Assembly (NCBI GenBank): GCA_950295325.1
Contig: OX485804.1
Span: forward strand, 38,552,429 to 38,616,428
Direction: 5' to 3'
Source of the DNA: Polytrichum commune
Taxonomy: Eukaryota > Streptophyta > Polytrichopsida > Polytrichales > Polytrichaceae
DNA: 64,000 nucleotides
This document shows positions 36,756 to 47,800 of this stretch, in pieces. Made by a program: the position numbers and the translations under genes. The notes below the pieces were generated by a model. That model did no database searches. It was not told the DNA's origin and saw only the letters and a program-made list of their open reading frames with translations. Within the stretch, counting starts at the first letter, position 1; each line of letters starts with the position of its first letter.

Positions 36756-36852
36756 CGCCCTAGAAGACGAGGCCTCTTGTTCAAGCACAAAGCATTTGTA
36801 TGGGCCATGAGGCCATTGTTTTTATGTAGTGTAAGATCCCCTACCCCCCAAC

Positions 36853-36906
36853 AACAACAACAACAACAAAACAAAGAGAAAAAAAAACCCAACAACAACA
36901 ACAACA
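36853..36906. repeat. CAA microsatellite
   Basis: Two runs of CAA/ACA units are separated by 'aaacaaagagaaaaaaaaccc'-like A-rich sequence. Confidence 0.9.
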
Positions 36907-37479
36907 ATTGGAAACTTTTTGGAGATGTTGGAAACAACTTTGGTAAAATGTCGGGGATCCATTAGAAGGAGATTCTCATCGGCATTACTCTTGGCAGTAA
37001 ACATGGCCGTCGTTACAAACACAACACCAAGAAAGAAGTGATTGATTGGGACATGCTTAGAGGCACAACTATTTAATGCAAAGATGTTGAAGGATTTTCT
37101 CCAACGTGAAGGTATGTATGTTGAAGTTATTCGTCATAGAAATGGAGTGAAACTATCCGTGTGGAAATGGCATGTAGGAGTCCAATTCCAAGATATGCCA
37201 AGTTAAGCTTAAAAGTGCATAAAATTAGACGTCCATTGAGGCTGAATTTGTTAGCATTTGGTGCGTCACCGAGGTGCTTCGTAGGGGCAATTTTCTCACC
37301 CTCACTAGAAGTCTCCAACCACGATGGTTTTTTCCCCCCATAAACCGGATTAATCGGGGTGATGTCTTGTGGTGTTATGAGTTCACTTCAAATCTTTCCA
37401 AAAAAGCCAAGGCGTCTAGCCTTGGCCCTATAGGACAATCTTAAAGGACTAACTTGATATGGGTATAAGGGCAAATGCG
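36907..37479. other. Gene-free stretch
   Basis: No gene or element was recognised. Confidence 0.3.
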
Positions 37480-37850
37480 CCTTATTTAGTTACTTATCTA
37501 CATCAAACACTTGTATTTGAATGGTATGTGCTTTTGTTGTAGCTCCTAGATGTGATAACAAAAAGAAACGTGTTTAAGAAAAGATTGAACATTCGCGGTC
37601 AAAAAATGATAATCATTCAAGGCTCAATAGTCAATATAATTAGTTGGTTGGTTGGTTGGGGGGAGGTAGGCAAAGGAGAGGTTGACCCATATGACCATTT
37701 AATGAGCACATGAATCTTCATTTTGATAATTAGTAAGATGTTCATATGAGCTCCAAAAGTTATGAGAAAAGTGCTACATACATGACTTGGATGTGCTAAT
37801 CATCTTGCACTAATCGCGTGTTTTATGTCCTAGGAGGAGAAGCGAACTAC
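37480..37850 (+). repeat. Family B interspersed repeat, long copy
   Basis: Landmarks are 'tgtatttgaatggtatgtg', 'caatagtcaatataatt', 'gacccatatgaccatttaat', 'gatgttcatatgagctcc' and 'actaatcgcgtgttttatg'. An insert 'ggttggttggttgg' lies in the middle. It ends at a C-run. Confidence 0.6.
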
Positions 37851-37857
37851 ACTGATT

Positions 37858-37874
37858 CCCCCCCCCCCCCCCCC
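37858..37874. repeat. C homopolymer of 17
   Basis: Seventeen consecutive C are visible, bordering the end of the family B copy. Confidence 0.95.
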
Positions 37875-38615
37875 ATTAGTGTGTGTTACTATTTGGAGTT
37901 ACACAATGCAGCCTTACATCTTACACAGTCCAATAAACATCTTACTCAAGAGTACAATTTTTACTAGCGGAAGTTCAATAGGTTGTTTGGACATTATAAA
38001 ACATAAACAACTTTGCTTGGTAATATATTACATTCTCGATAAATAGTTATAGCATTGCGTAACTTCAACTAGTAACACACATTTGAGTAGACACATCCAT
38101 TTCCGATGCCCCCCTTCCCGCCACATTCGTAATATATAAAGTCCCCTGAAACCATGAAGTTCCACACATGTAGCCATCATTTTCTAACGTGATGGAAAAA
38201 GTCATGAAGAATCACACGTCTAGCCGTCCCATTCGATGTGATGGAATAAGTAAGTCAAAAGGCCATGGATTTGGGTTCCTTGTAAAAGGCACTAATTGTA
38301 CTCAAGCTTTCATATCCCAGTTATTGGAAATAAGTCAACCTATGAGATGAATATTTGTTGGGAGAGAACCACGCCTTTGAAATTTAACAGTAATTTCAAA
38401 GCTTGAAGATAAATTATGACTTTTTGTTGTTGTTGTTGTTAAATATTGTCATGTCAATTACATGCGAAAAACTTTACATGTCTCAAATTTCATTACATGA
38501 GTCAATTACATTACTCAAATTTCAAACTTTTTTTTACACTTATGCAAGTTTGCTGATGTCATTGGGTCTGTCTACTCTAATTGGGATATTCAACATAGTT
38601 GGAAAAAGTACCATG
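37875..38615. other. Gene-free stretch
   Basis: No gene was seen. The block around 38100-38200 ('agtcccctgaaaccatgaagttcc', 'acatgtagcc') recurs at about 40108-40200, so a further short repeat is shared. Confidence 0.35.
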
Positions 38616-38618
38616 TAA

Positions 38619-39196
38619 GGGCCACTTCACACATGAGCCAAGAGCCGTGACCTTGTAATGGTGAGGACCCTTGACTCTCATCCAAAGGCCGTACCATGGG
38701 TGTTGGGAAAGCCATTTTATGTAGTCTTTGGCCCTCAAGCATAGTGTGAAGTGAGAATGAACCATGTTGCGGGACCATTGCATATTTTGTTGGCGGAAAA
38801 AGAGGGGAGGATTTGGTTTAATATAATATGTCTCCAAGTTTATCAATTTAAGATAACTACTTGGTGGTGTTTGTCTGTCCTGGAATCTGCCATGCAGTCT
38901 GTCCTGAAATCTGTCCTGCTGGAAAAAATATTAAAAAAGTCATGGTCTCCCGGAATTTTCGTCAAGCCCACCTCTTGGAGGTGGGTCTGACGCAAATTCC
39001 GGTAGACCATGCACCCTTATCCACAACTAGCCATGTAGGACTCCATGTAGACTTTTCATCCACAAACTTTTCTTTGGGCCTTTAGACCTTCACCTCCTAG
39101 TGTGAAGTGAACTTGGACGGTCTCCGCCTTTTCGACCAATGAGAGCTCTTACATTGCCATGGTCAAGGGCCTTCAGCTTTGTGTGTGAAGTGGCCC
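38619..39196 (+). mobile_element. Tourist-like MITE, copy C5
   Basis: The element starts GGGCCACTTCACACATGAG and ends GTGTGTGAAGTGGCCC, with TAA on both sides (38616-38618 and 39197-39199). It is 578 bp and nearly identical to C4 in length and sequence. Confidence 0.85.
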
Positions 39197-39199
39197 TAA

Positions 39200-40511
39200 G
39201 ACCCATCTTCCTTAGCTATGAGCACGAGAGGCAGATCTAGGAAGGTAGGTCCGAGGAACAAAGCCCTACACTACACAGTGGTCCGGGCAGCCCGGAAATA
39301 ATAAACAGACATGTATATACAAGTCAACGTAGAAGAGGTTCGGTTGCTTTCATAGCCACTTCCTTACTAGCTTTCCTTCCTCGATCGCCGTCCCAAACCG
39401 ACTCAAGCTCGCAGGGCCACCAGGCTTTGAGCTGGGCCCCTACCGTTATTACCCGAGGTGAAAATGCGGGAAATTTTACTATAACATGTATGTTCTCCCC
39501 CGGGTGCAATTTGACTCTGGAATTAGTATCCTAGGTTCCTAGTTATAGCATTTCCACCCTAAGGACAATTGTTGTTCCTCAACAATAAGATGATTCCTTC
39601 AAGTTCGTAGGGAGAGTTTATCTCTTTCCAAAATTTATTGCTATCGAAGTTACCTTGTTGGGGTGTAATGTACTCTAGTTTCGCTTGTTCGCTTCACTCC
39701 ATACAAAGACATGAGTTCATGTTGAGATGGAAACTCTCTTGATGTTGTGGCCCAATTGTTGGATCTAGTGTAGGGAGAGCCATATGAGATGAATGGACCA
39801 CAACCATATGGGGAGAGTGAAAAGGGATTATTGTATACGAACGTGCCTCTCATTCCTCAAACATAAAAACCATGATATATTATGCAATCCATAGGCACTT
39901 TAAAAAATAAACATAGAGTTTGATTTGACACCGAATTAGCTTTAAAGACCCTAATTTAGTTTGCTCAAGGTCATTGGAGATGAATCCACAACAAACCTAT
40001 AGGATGTCAACTTAAAAAAAGAAAATCTTGGATCAATGAAATGTATGTTGTATACAATGCATATAGTAGACATATCCATATTCAACCCCCCCTGACCTTA
40101 ATACATATAGTCCCCTAAAGTTGTGAAGTTCCACACATGTAGCCGTCAATTTCTAACATGATGAAAAAACCATGAAGTTTCACACATGCTGTCGACACAA
40201 TCAATGTGATAGTAACATGAGCTTCAAAATACATACAACAAGTTTAAGCAGTATACATGGTACAAAACAAGAACGTGTGACTCCCAAACAAATACTAACA
40301 TTTTCAAGAACTCTTGAAATAGGAGTCCAAAGATCTCTGGTGTCGTAGACCACTCTAACCTAACCATGTCCATTCCACGCTAGTAACCTTAATTTCTCAT
40401 TAAGTTCCCAAGTGATTCCCAAGTGAAAATGGATGTAGTTTAGATGTACATAACATAGACGAGAAGAATTTGAGCATTAACTACCTCTTCGATATGACGA
40501 AACGGAGATTC
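39200..40511. other. Gene-free stretch with a truncated family D repeat
   Basis: From about 39823 to 40010 is a family D copy lacking one end ('gggattattgtatacgaacg' to 'caacaaacctatagg'). The part at 39230-39520 is richer in GC ('gtccgggcagcccgg') and was not identified. Confidence 0.35.
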
Positions 40512-40514
40512 TAA

Positions 40515-40888
40515 GGGCCGGTTTACACTACGGTGGAGAAGGCCTCCGGTCGGTCAAGAATGCTTGGCCAAGACATGGTTATATGAGGCAAATGGTGGAT
40601 GTGCCGGAGAAGAATTAAAGGCAATAAAATATTTTTATTGAGTTGGGCTTCTCCGGCCTCTTGAGGCCGGACAAGAAACTCGTCCTCCGGAGAAGCCCAA
40701 CTCCAAAAAGTGCCGCCATGTAGGCGGCCATGTCATTTTATCATCCATGAGAAAAGTTCACCACCATTGTTTTCTTCACCTAGTGTAAACACCCACCGGT
40801 CAAGAGTTGCATTTTCGACCAATCACAATTGAGAAACGCCCTTTTTTTCATGACCGGTGGACTTCTCCACCGTAGTGTAAACCGGCCC
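40515..40888. mobile_element. Tourist-like MITE, copy C6 (separate subfamily)
   Basis: Terminal inverted repeats start GGGCCGGTTTACACTACGG and end with its exact inverse for about 26 bp, with TAA on both sides (40512-40514 and 40889-40891). It is 374 bp and non-coding. The interior carries 'ctccggcctc' and 'gaggccgga' in inverse order. It shares the GGGCC start with C1-C5 but has a different body. Confidence 0.85.
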
Positions 40889-40891
40889 TAA

Positions 40892-41449
40892 GAAGTTTGG
40901 TTTCGCAAAAATGTGTCATAACATCGAGGGATGTGTCGTATATTAACCTCCTCCTTTACCTTGGTCGCAGAGGTGGCGGGACCCACTTATAAGAGGCGGG
41001 CCCCACCAGAGCTCCCCTTGCCCTCGCAGCCGGCCCCGCCGCCGTCGGGGATGGACCCGGATCCCATGACATTCGACGAGGACACTCTTTACCCCGCCTA
41101 CTCAACTTTACTGCCGCCTTGTAGACCTTGCAATGGACCGCCAGTTACTGATGAATGAGGAACCGGGTGAGATTGAGAAAGAACCGGGGGGTACCGCTCA
41201 AGGCTGCAGCAAAGCAATTCACCAGCAGTTCAGAGGAATCTGTGGGATTTACGTCGAATTCTTACAGGACAAGCGGAAGATCACAACATGTAATAACCGG
41301 TGGGACTTGGAAACAGAAGGATTTTGACCGATCATGCCCAAACCTCTCCGGACACTCTTACTTTGTTTACTTCCTCCTCCGAGCCGACTCCTCCGTCGTC
41401 ATGCTGGATGCAGAGCCCAGTGGCTGGCCCCCTACGAGTGTCCATTTCT
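40892..41449 (+). other. Upstream region of the SAM/PRXL2 gene, with a GC-rich open stretch
   Basis: A GC-rich block (about 40970-41160) encodes an open stretch (MDPDPMTFDEDTLYPAYS from 41050) ending at 41158. It matches nothing I know. From about 41120 to 41340 the DNA resembles 49735-49915 on the other side of the gene. It may be a promoter-proximal remnant of another gene or a short upstream gene. Coding status is not established. Confidence 0.3.
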
Positions 41450-41458
41450 TATATATAG
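41450..41458 (+). promoter_or_regulatory. Probable TATA box of the SAM/PRXL2 gene
   Basis: TATATATAG lies about 400 bp before the start codon. It is followed by a C/T- and CATC-rich stretch typical of a plant 5' leader (41480-41850). Confidence 0.5.
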
Positions 41459-41853
41459 TTGCAGCTTCCCTCGGAGTCGCCTGCTTTTCGCCCACCCACA
41501 GGAGAATCCATTCTCCAAAGGGAAGATAGCAGATTTCACTCATCATCGTCGTCCATCATCATCTCCTCATTCTACTCACACTTTACCACCTCGTGCTGCC
41601 GCACTTACAGTTCCACATCATCATAAGTATTCCAGCTCCTGCATCCCCACTATACTCCCGCTTTGTCTGTCGATCGGGCCCAATCCGCAGTGTTTATGGA
41701 GTTTTAGAGTTTTGGAGGTTTTGGAGGTTTTGAGGTTTTGAGGTTTTTGAACAAGTTGTCTTAGAGTCTAGCTACTGGAGGGGTGTGGAAGGTTTAAAGC
41801 GGATTCGGGAGTGAGGGTGTAACGGGAAGGGGGGTGGGAGTGGGATCATCGTC

Positions 41854-44800
41854 ATGGCGTCGTTTCTATTGGAGGATTTTGTTGGGAATGGGGTGCTCCG
41901 CGACCAGATGGACGGCTTGGTGGCCGATGGGTGGGACGATGTGCCTACCCTGAAGATGATGACCCCTGAGGACATGGAGACTCTACAGCTCAGTCAGCTC
42001 CAGCGGGTTTGTAACTCAACTACCTCGATCTTGTCCCCTTGATATGCATGTGTTTGAGTTGTGCAGAAGCTTTGGGTTCCCGCTATGATATACCTGACCT
42101 CTAAATTACCGGATCCACACCCACCCCACTGCAATGTTATCGCAGAGGTTTTGTGTCTGCAATCTTGTGCCCTTGGTTTGCGGATTCAGTTGGTTTGGTG
42201 ATCATCTCTACCCCCGACATCCAGGGTGACGGTAGATGTAAAAGCGGTGCCATCTGCCGTCGTTCTAGGTACTGGACTTGGATAGAGAGGCGGTGATGGA
42301 ACTTTGAGAGCGCGTTGTGAGTGTTTAGTTTAGTTTCTCTGCGTTTGCATTGGAGGGTTAGCTCATCTCATCTCCTCCTCCAATATTTAGGGCGGCGGTA
42401 GATGCGCAACTTTCACCAGTGGTGTCATCTACCTCAGTCTCAGATATCCGACGGAAGTGGTGATGAACCTCATCATCATGATCATGATGTTTCGGTGGAT
42501 TTGCAAGGAATCAAATGAAGGCTTGAGGAAAAATCGAATACAAGAGTATTAGAAGAACTACAATTCTTAAGAGTGTTAGACAGGGGTTTCTCAAGATAAT
42601 CACCAGTAGTCCCATCTGCCTCTGTCCTGGATATTGGTAGTTTCGGTGGGGTGGAAGGAAATTAAAATGAGTATGGACGGTTTTGGAATTATTAGAAGGT
42701 GTGTTGAGGTTTTAAAGATTTAAAAATATTTATAAACTTCGTTTTGTTTGCACCTTACTGGATGTAGTGATTGTAAATGAAGGGATGCTTTTCTGTTCGA
42801 TTAAGGGGTAGACGGGGGGTTAGGGATACCCGTCATGGGTTTCTGTTGGAGGAAAGTAAACGGGACTGAGAATTGACTATGAGAAATGAGTCCGGAAGAT
42901 TCGAGAATTAGATGGTGCATGGAGGGTTTGTTTCACCGGAAGTAGACTCGTTGTTGGTAGTAGAGTGATTTAGTAGATGGAATCGATTCGTTTGGCAAGT
43001 TGGAATAATTCCAAAGGGTCAACATAATGGTCCTGGTGTTGCTGCTGGTATGTTCAGTAGCACAAGGAGAATTACTGGTGTAGGCACATGGGTGATTGTT
43101 GAATATACTACGTAGGATTCAAAATTTTCCAAGTGCAAGAAGATGGCGATCACCAGAGTGGTCGAAGATGGCGTCGTTTCTGTTGGAGAATGTTGGAAAT
43201 ATGGAGAGATGGCCATAAGGTTAGATTCAGTGTTGGTCTGGTGTCGTCTTTCATCGATTCCATTCGGGTATCTGAGAATGAGGATTTCCCATTTTTTGAT
43301 ACCAGTAGGGTATTGGTTTCTAAACCATTCGGGTCTTTAGACCATGCAAGAACCTTCACACCTGGGTGGAAGTGCCCTGTTATCAATATGGTTTAGAATA
43401 GTAATGACCTGAATAATAACTCGGATCTTGACATACTCACCAAACATCAGTATTTGAGTGTCATTACAATTTTGACATCCACGGATAAGTTTTTTGATAC
43501 CAATGTCGACGTTGATTATTGATACTCCTGAATTTACCTATTTACCACACAAACACACAAACAGAACCTTAAAATCCGGCATTAAGGTCTAAAAATCCGG
43601 TTTGTCTCATATTATGTGGCTTGTTGTGTGTGTTTGACATTGCAGGATGCGTTGGAGATCCGGACCTACCTTCACGACAGGAACCTGATGGAGTACGCAG
43701 ACGCCCTAGAAGCCTCAGGGAAGACGCTTGCGGAGCTTCTCCACAGCAATAGCAACGACCTGAGCACAGATTACCACATGAAGCGAGGCCATGTTGCGAG
43801 GTTCCTCGACCGGGGAAGTGCGTGTGGGATTCAGCTTCCCAAGGACCTAACCCTCCCCGCCCGGAAGATCACCGCCGTCCACCATGGGTTGGAGACCGAA
43901 GACCCTGCAGCAACTCATAAGCAGCCCAAGGGCGCTAACTTGGAGGCGGTCCAGGCGTCCATTCCCGAGCAGGAGATCGCCAAGCCCATGGCCGAGCCGG
44001 CTCGATCAGACTTGGACATGGTGTATCCCGGCGTGAAGATGGTCACCAGCACTGATGGAGGATCCACCATCATCGACCACTCAGGTGGGTCATTCTTTCA
44101 TTCCTTCATCCACAATTTCTTCACAACACTTCTTGTACTGGACTGGTATCGTCTTCTTTGGAAACCATTCAGGGTGTCTGTAATGAGGATTTCACATTTT
44201 TTGATACCAGTAGGGTATGGCTATTTGATGGTATTTATGTTTTAGATATCATTTGGGCTGTATACATGCAAAAACCTTCATACCTAGGTAAATTGCCAGA
44301 GTATGGATATATTTAAGAATAGTATTGACCCAAATGATATACAAATCAGGTATACAAAGATTCTCTCACCATGACATACCCACCACACCTCAATATTTGA
44401 TTGGTATTACTATTTTGATACCCAAAGGTAGATTCCTTGATACCATTATTGACACCTCAATATTTGATTAGTATTAGTATTTTGATACCCACAGGTAGAT
44501 TCTTTGATACCATTATTGATGTTGGTTATTGACGCCATGCTTTCAATTGTGAACCAAATCAACACTAGTTTCTTCCTTTACATCAATCAACACTAGGGTC
44601 AGCATATTGTCGAGGTTTTGAGATTCCAGTAGGGTAGGTAGGAACGAATGTTGGTCTGGTATCATCTTTTATTGATACCATTCGGGTAACTATAATGAGA
44701 TTTTGCATTTTTTCTGATACCAATAGGGTTTGGGTGTTTGACTAATGGCATTTGTGTTTTCAATACCATTTGGGTCTATATACCATGCAAGAACCTTTCT

Positions 44801-47800
44801 ACCTAGGTAAACTCGCCCTAATATCAATGTGGTTAGAATGGTATTGACCCAAATTTTAACTTGGGTATTTGAAGATTCTCTCACCTTCAGATACCCATCA
44901 AAAATCAAAATTTGACTGCTTTTACAGTTTTGATATCCATGTTTTGATAGCATTGTTGATGTTGATTATGATACCCATGCATTCACCTATATACCGGTTT
45001 CAAGAAAGTTTCTATCCCAAGTATTACCCATTTCACAATCACACATGTGTGTAAAGTAGTTCTCCTTGTGCCATTGAACATTTCCAGCAGCGACACCATG
45101 AACATTTTGTGCAGGTTTTAACGTTCCAGTAGGGTATGTAGCATCTTAGATTTCAAACATTGGACCATTTTAATCCTATGTAGTGTATTCCAGAATCGCC
45201 CATATGCCTATTAAACTAGTTCTCCTTGTGCTATTGAACATTTGTAAGCAGCAACACCATGAGCATTTTGTGCAGGTTTTTGGAAATCTAGTAGAGCCTG
45301 TTGCGTAGTGTCAAACTCTGAAAGCTCCAATTTTTGTGTCGTATATCTCCACTTTCACCCATATGCCTAATATAGCAGCATGATAAACCTTCTGCTAAGG
45401 TTTCTGGAATTCCAGTAGGGTTGGTAGCAACAGTTTCAAACTTGACAGGTTTCAATGTTGGCTTTCAAAGGGCTCAAAGTTTCATTCTTGATAAGTGGGA
45501 GGGTTTGAAAGTTTTAATCCTATGTAATGGATTCCGCATTCAACCATATGCCGTAACTAATTCTCCATGTGGATTGACCATACCAACGTCAACCACATGA
45601 ACGTTTTGTTGAGGTTTTGAAATTCCAGTAGGATAGGTAGCACAGATTCAGAAGCCCGAGTTTGACAGGTTCCAGTCTCAGCCAAGGACCCAGGGTTTTC
45701 ATCTTCATCATGAATTCGAAACCTCAGGGTGGGAGAAAATGGGGATTTCGAGTCCCAAGATCTAAACTTGGGAAGTTTTCAATCGCATGCAGTATACTAG
45801 TATTCCAGTCACCCGGCAGACATATCTCTAAACCCTGCTTTAATCCTCTAGCACTAAATTGAACATATCAGCAACAGGATGATCATGCATTGCTTATTTC
45901 TTGTTGTGGCCGTTACTAACGTATTGCCCCATAACTCAATTGACACATCAGATAAAACGAATGTGGTGCAGGTTTTCGAGTTCTGACAATCAAACTTTGA
46001 AATGTTTAAATCTTAGATGTAGTGTAAACTTATTCCCCAAGCACCTGGCACACATGCCTAATCACTGATTTTATCCTTGTGTAATCGAACACCATTATCA
46101 GGAGCAACGGCATTATCATGCATAATTCGCTAGATTCTGTCCCTGTGGCAGTTACTAACTCATGGACCTAATATTCAAATTGACAGTAGAAGGTGGGATG
46201 AATGTGTTGCAGGATTCAAGGCTCCAGTGGTGCTGAGACCTGTGGGAGGGCAGCTTCCAGCAAGCAAGGGCATGTTCTCAGCCCCAGCAGTGCAGCCCCG
46301 GTTGTGTGGGTTAGTGCGTCCTGGGGGCATCAAAGAGGAGGTCACTCCTCTGCCAGTCCTCGAGAAGATTATGGTTCAGAAGCTGACGGATGCTCACTCA
46401 AAAGGCAACAATCCATTTAAGAGAAAAGGCCCCATCTCCATACCCCCCCCGTCTAGGGCCTCTGACTTGTGGGCTGACAAGCCCACCTTGATTCTGTGTC
46501 TGCGGCGTCCAGGGTAAACCTTACAAATCTCTGTGTATTCATCATATGTTATCCTCGAACGCAACATGACTTTTGGTCGGGAGTTGGTTGATTTGGGTGC
46601 ATTTTTGGAGGTGGTCATGTGGAGGTTTGATCGAAGATCATTCCATGTCAGTTCGTTGAGGGTCAAACTCATTTTGGCATGTCAAGAGGAGCTAAAAATG
46701 AGTTGGGCCCTTAATGAACCGAAATGGGTTGCTTTTCATTACTCAAACACTACCTCAAGGATGCACTACAAGTAGAAATAAATTATTGATATTAATATGC
46801 GCTAAATATATTGAGTTCTATATCAATGTTGATTCAATCATTAGCTAAATGTTGAAAAGGATATTAAAACTCGGAAAGGTTTGTATCAGCACCGAAATAA
46901 CAGTAAATGCCTGTCACCTCAAATTTGAGATGAAGTTCTCTAGTGGAAGCCTCAGGAGCTGGGGTTGCCACACAGAACCTGAGCTGAACCTTGCAAGTGC
47001 CTAAGCTGTCTCAAGGTTACGTTAGGTTACGCCCTGATATTTGGATTCATTTTCAAGTATGATGACTATGCGCTCAAGTTTGGGCTTGAACTTTATGGTC
47101 CTCCCCTAAGAAAGGAGGATCTAAAGTTTTACCATCGAGGCACATGAAAGTTTGAGATCAAATTCAAGGGTTTGGTGAATAATTGGTGGACATTGATGTG
47201 TGTAGGTGTGTGATGTGCCGGGCGGAGGCGCATCAGTTGTACGCACGAAAGCCAATCTTTGATGCGATGGGCATTCAGCTCGCTGTCTGCCTCAATGAGC
47301 ATATCGACGCCGAGGTTTGTTCCTTGCCTCACCATTTTATCCTTTCAATTATTGATAGAGGGTCCCAATGTGAGACGGGGGTCAGTGTTTGGGGAGATTT
47401 TGGACAAAATTGGCTGAGATCAAGTGGTTAAAGTCCAAACAGTTACATGTTGATATCTCGGTTTTCTTTCATTAATTTAAGATATACTCTATATTTTCCT
47501 CTTAAAGTGATCGGCGATTTGCCTAAAGTTTTGAATTTGAACTGGTTATTTCTCAAACTCACCTGGCCCATCTCTAACTAGCGGTCAGATGTCTCCGTTC
47601 ATAGATACGGGTTATTCAAAAGGATTGTCATAAAATACTTTTGGTCGTCTATCTGTTCAATCTTGTAAACTGTGATGAGGAACCACCTCTTCTGGTTACT
47701 TGCCTGTTCTGCATGACTCAGCACCGATTCCAGTGCTATTTGATACATTGGGGTATTTTGAGTCCCTTGTTTGAACTTTACGATTGAGCCAATTTAGGGC

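Noticed and set aside
39230-39520. GC-richer stretch suspected to be a solo terminal repeat of a larger element
   Set aside because: No paired copy, no boundary dinucleotides with a target duplication, and no primer-binding site could be seen.
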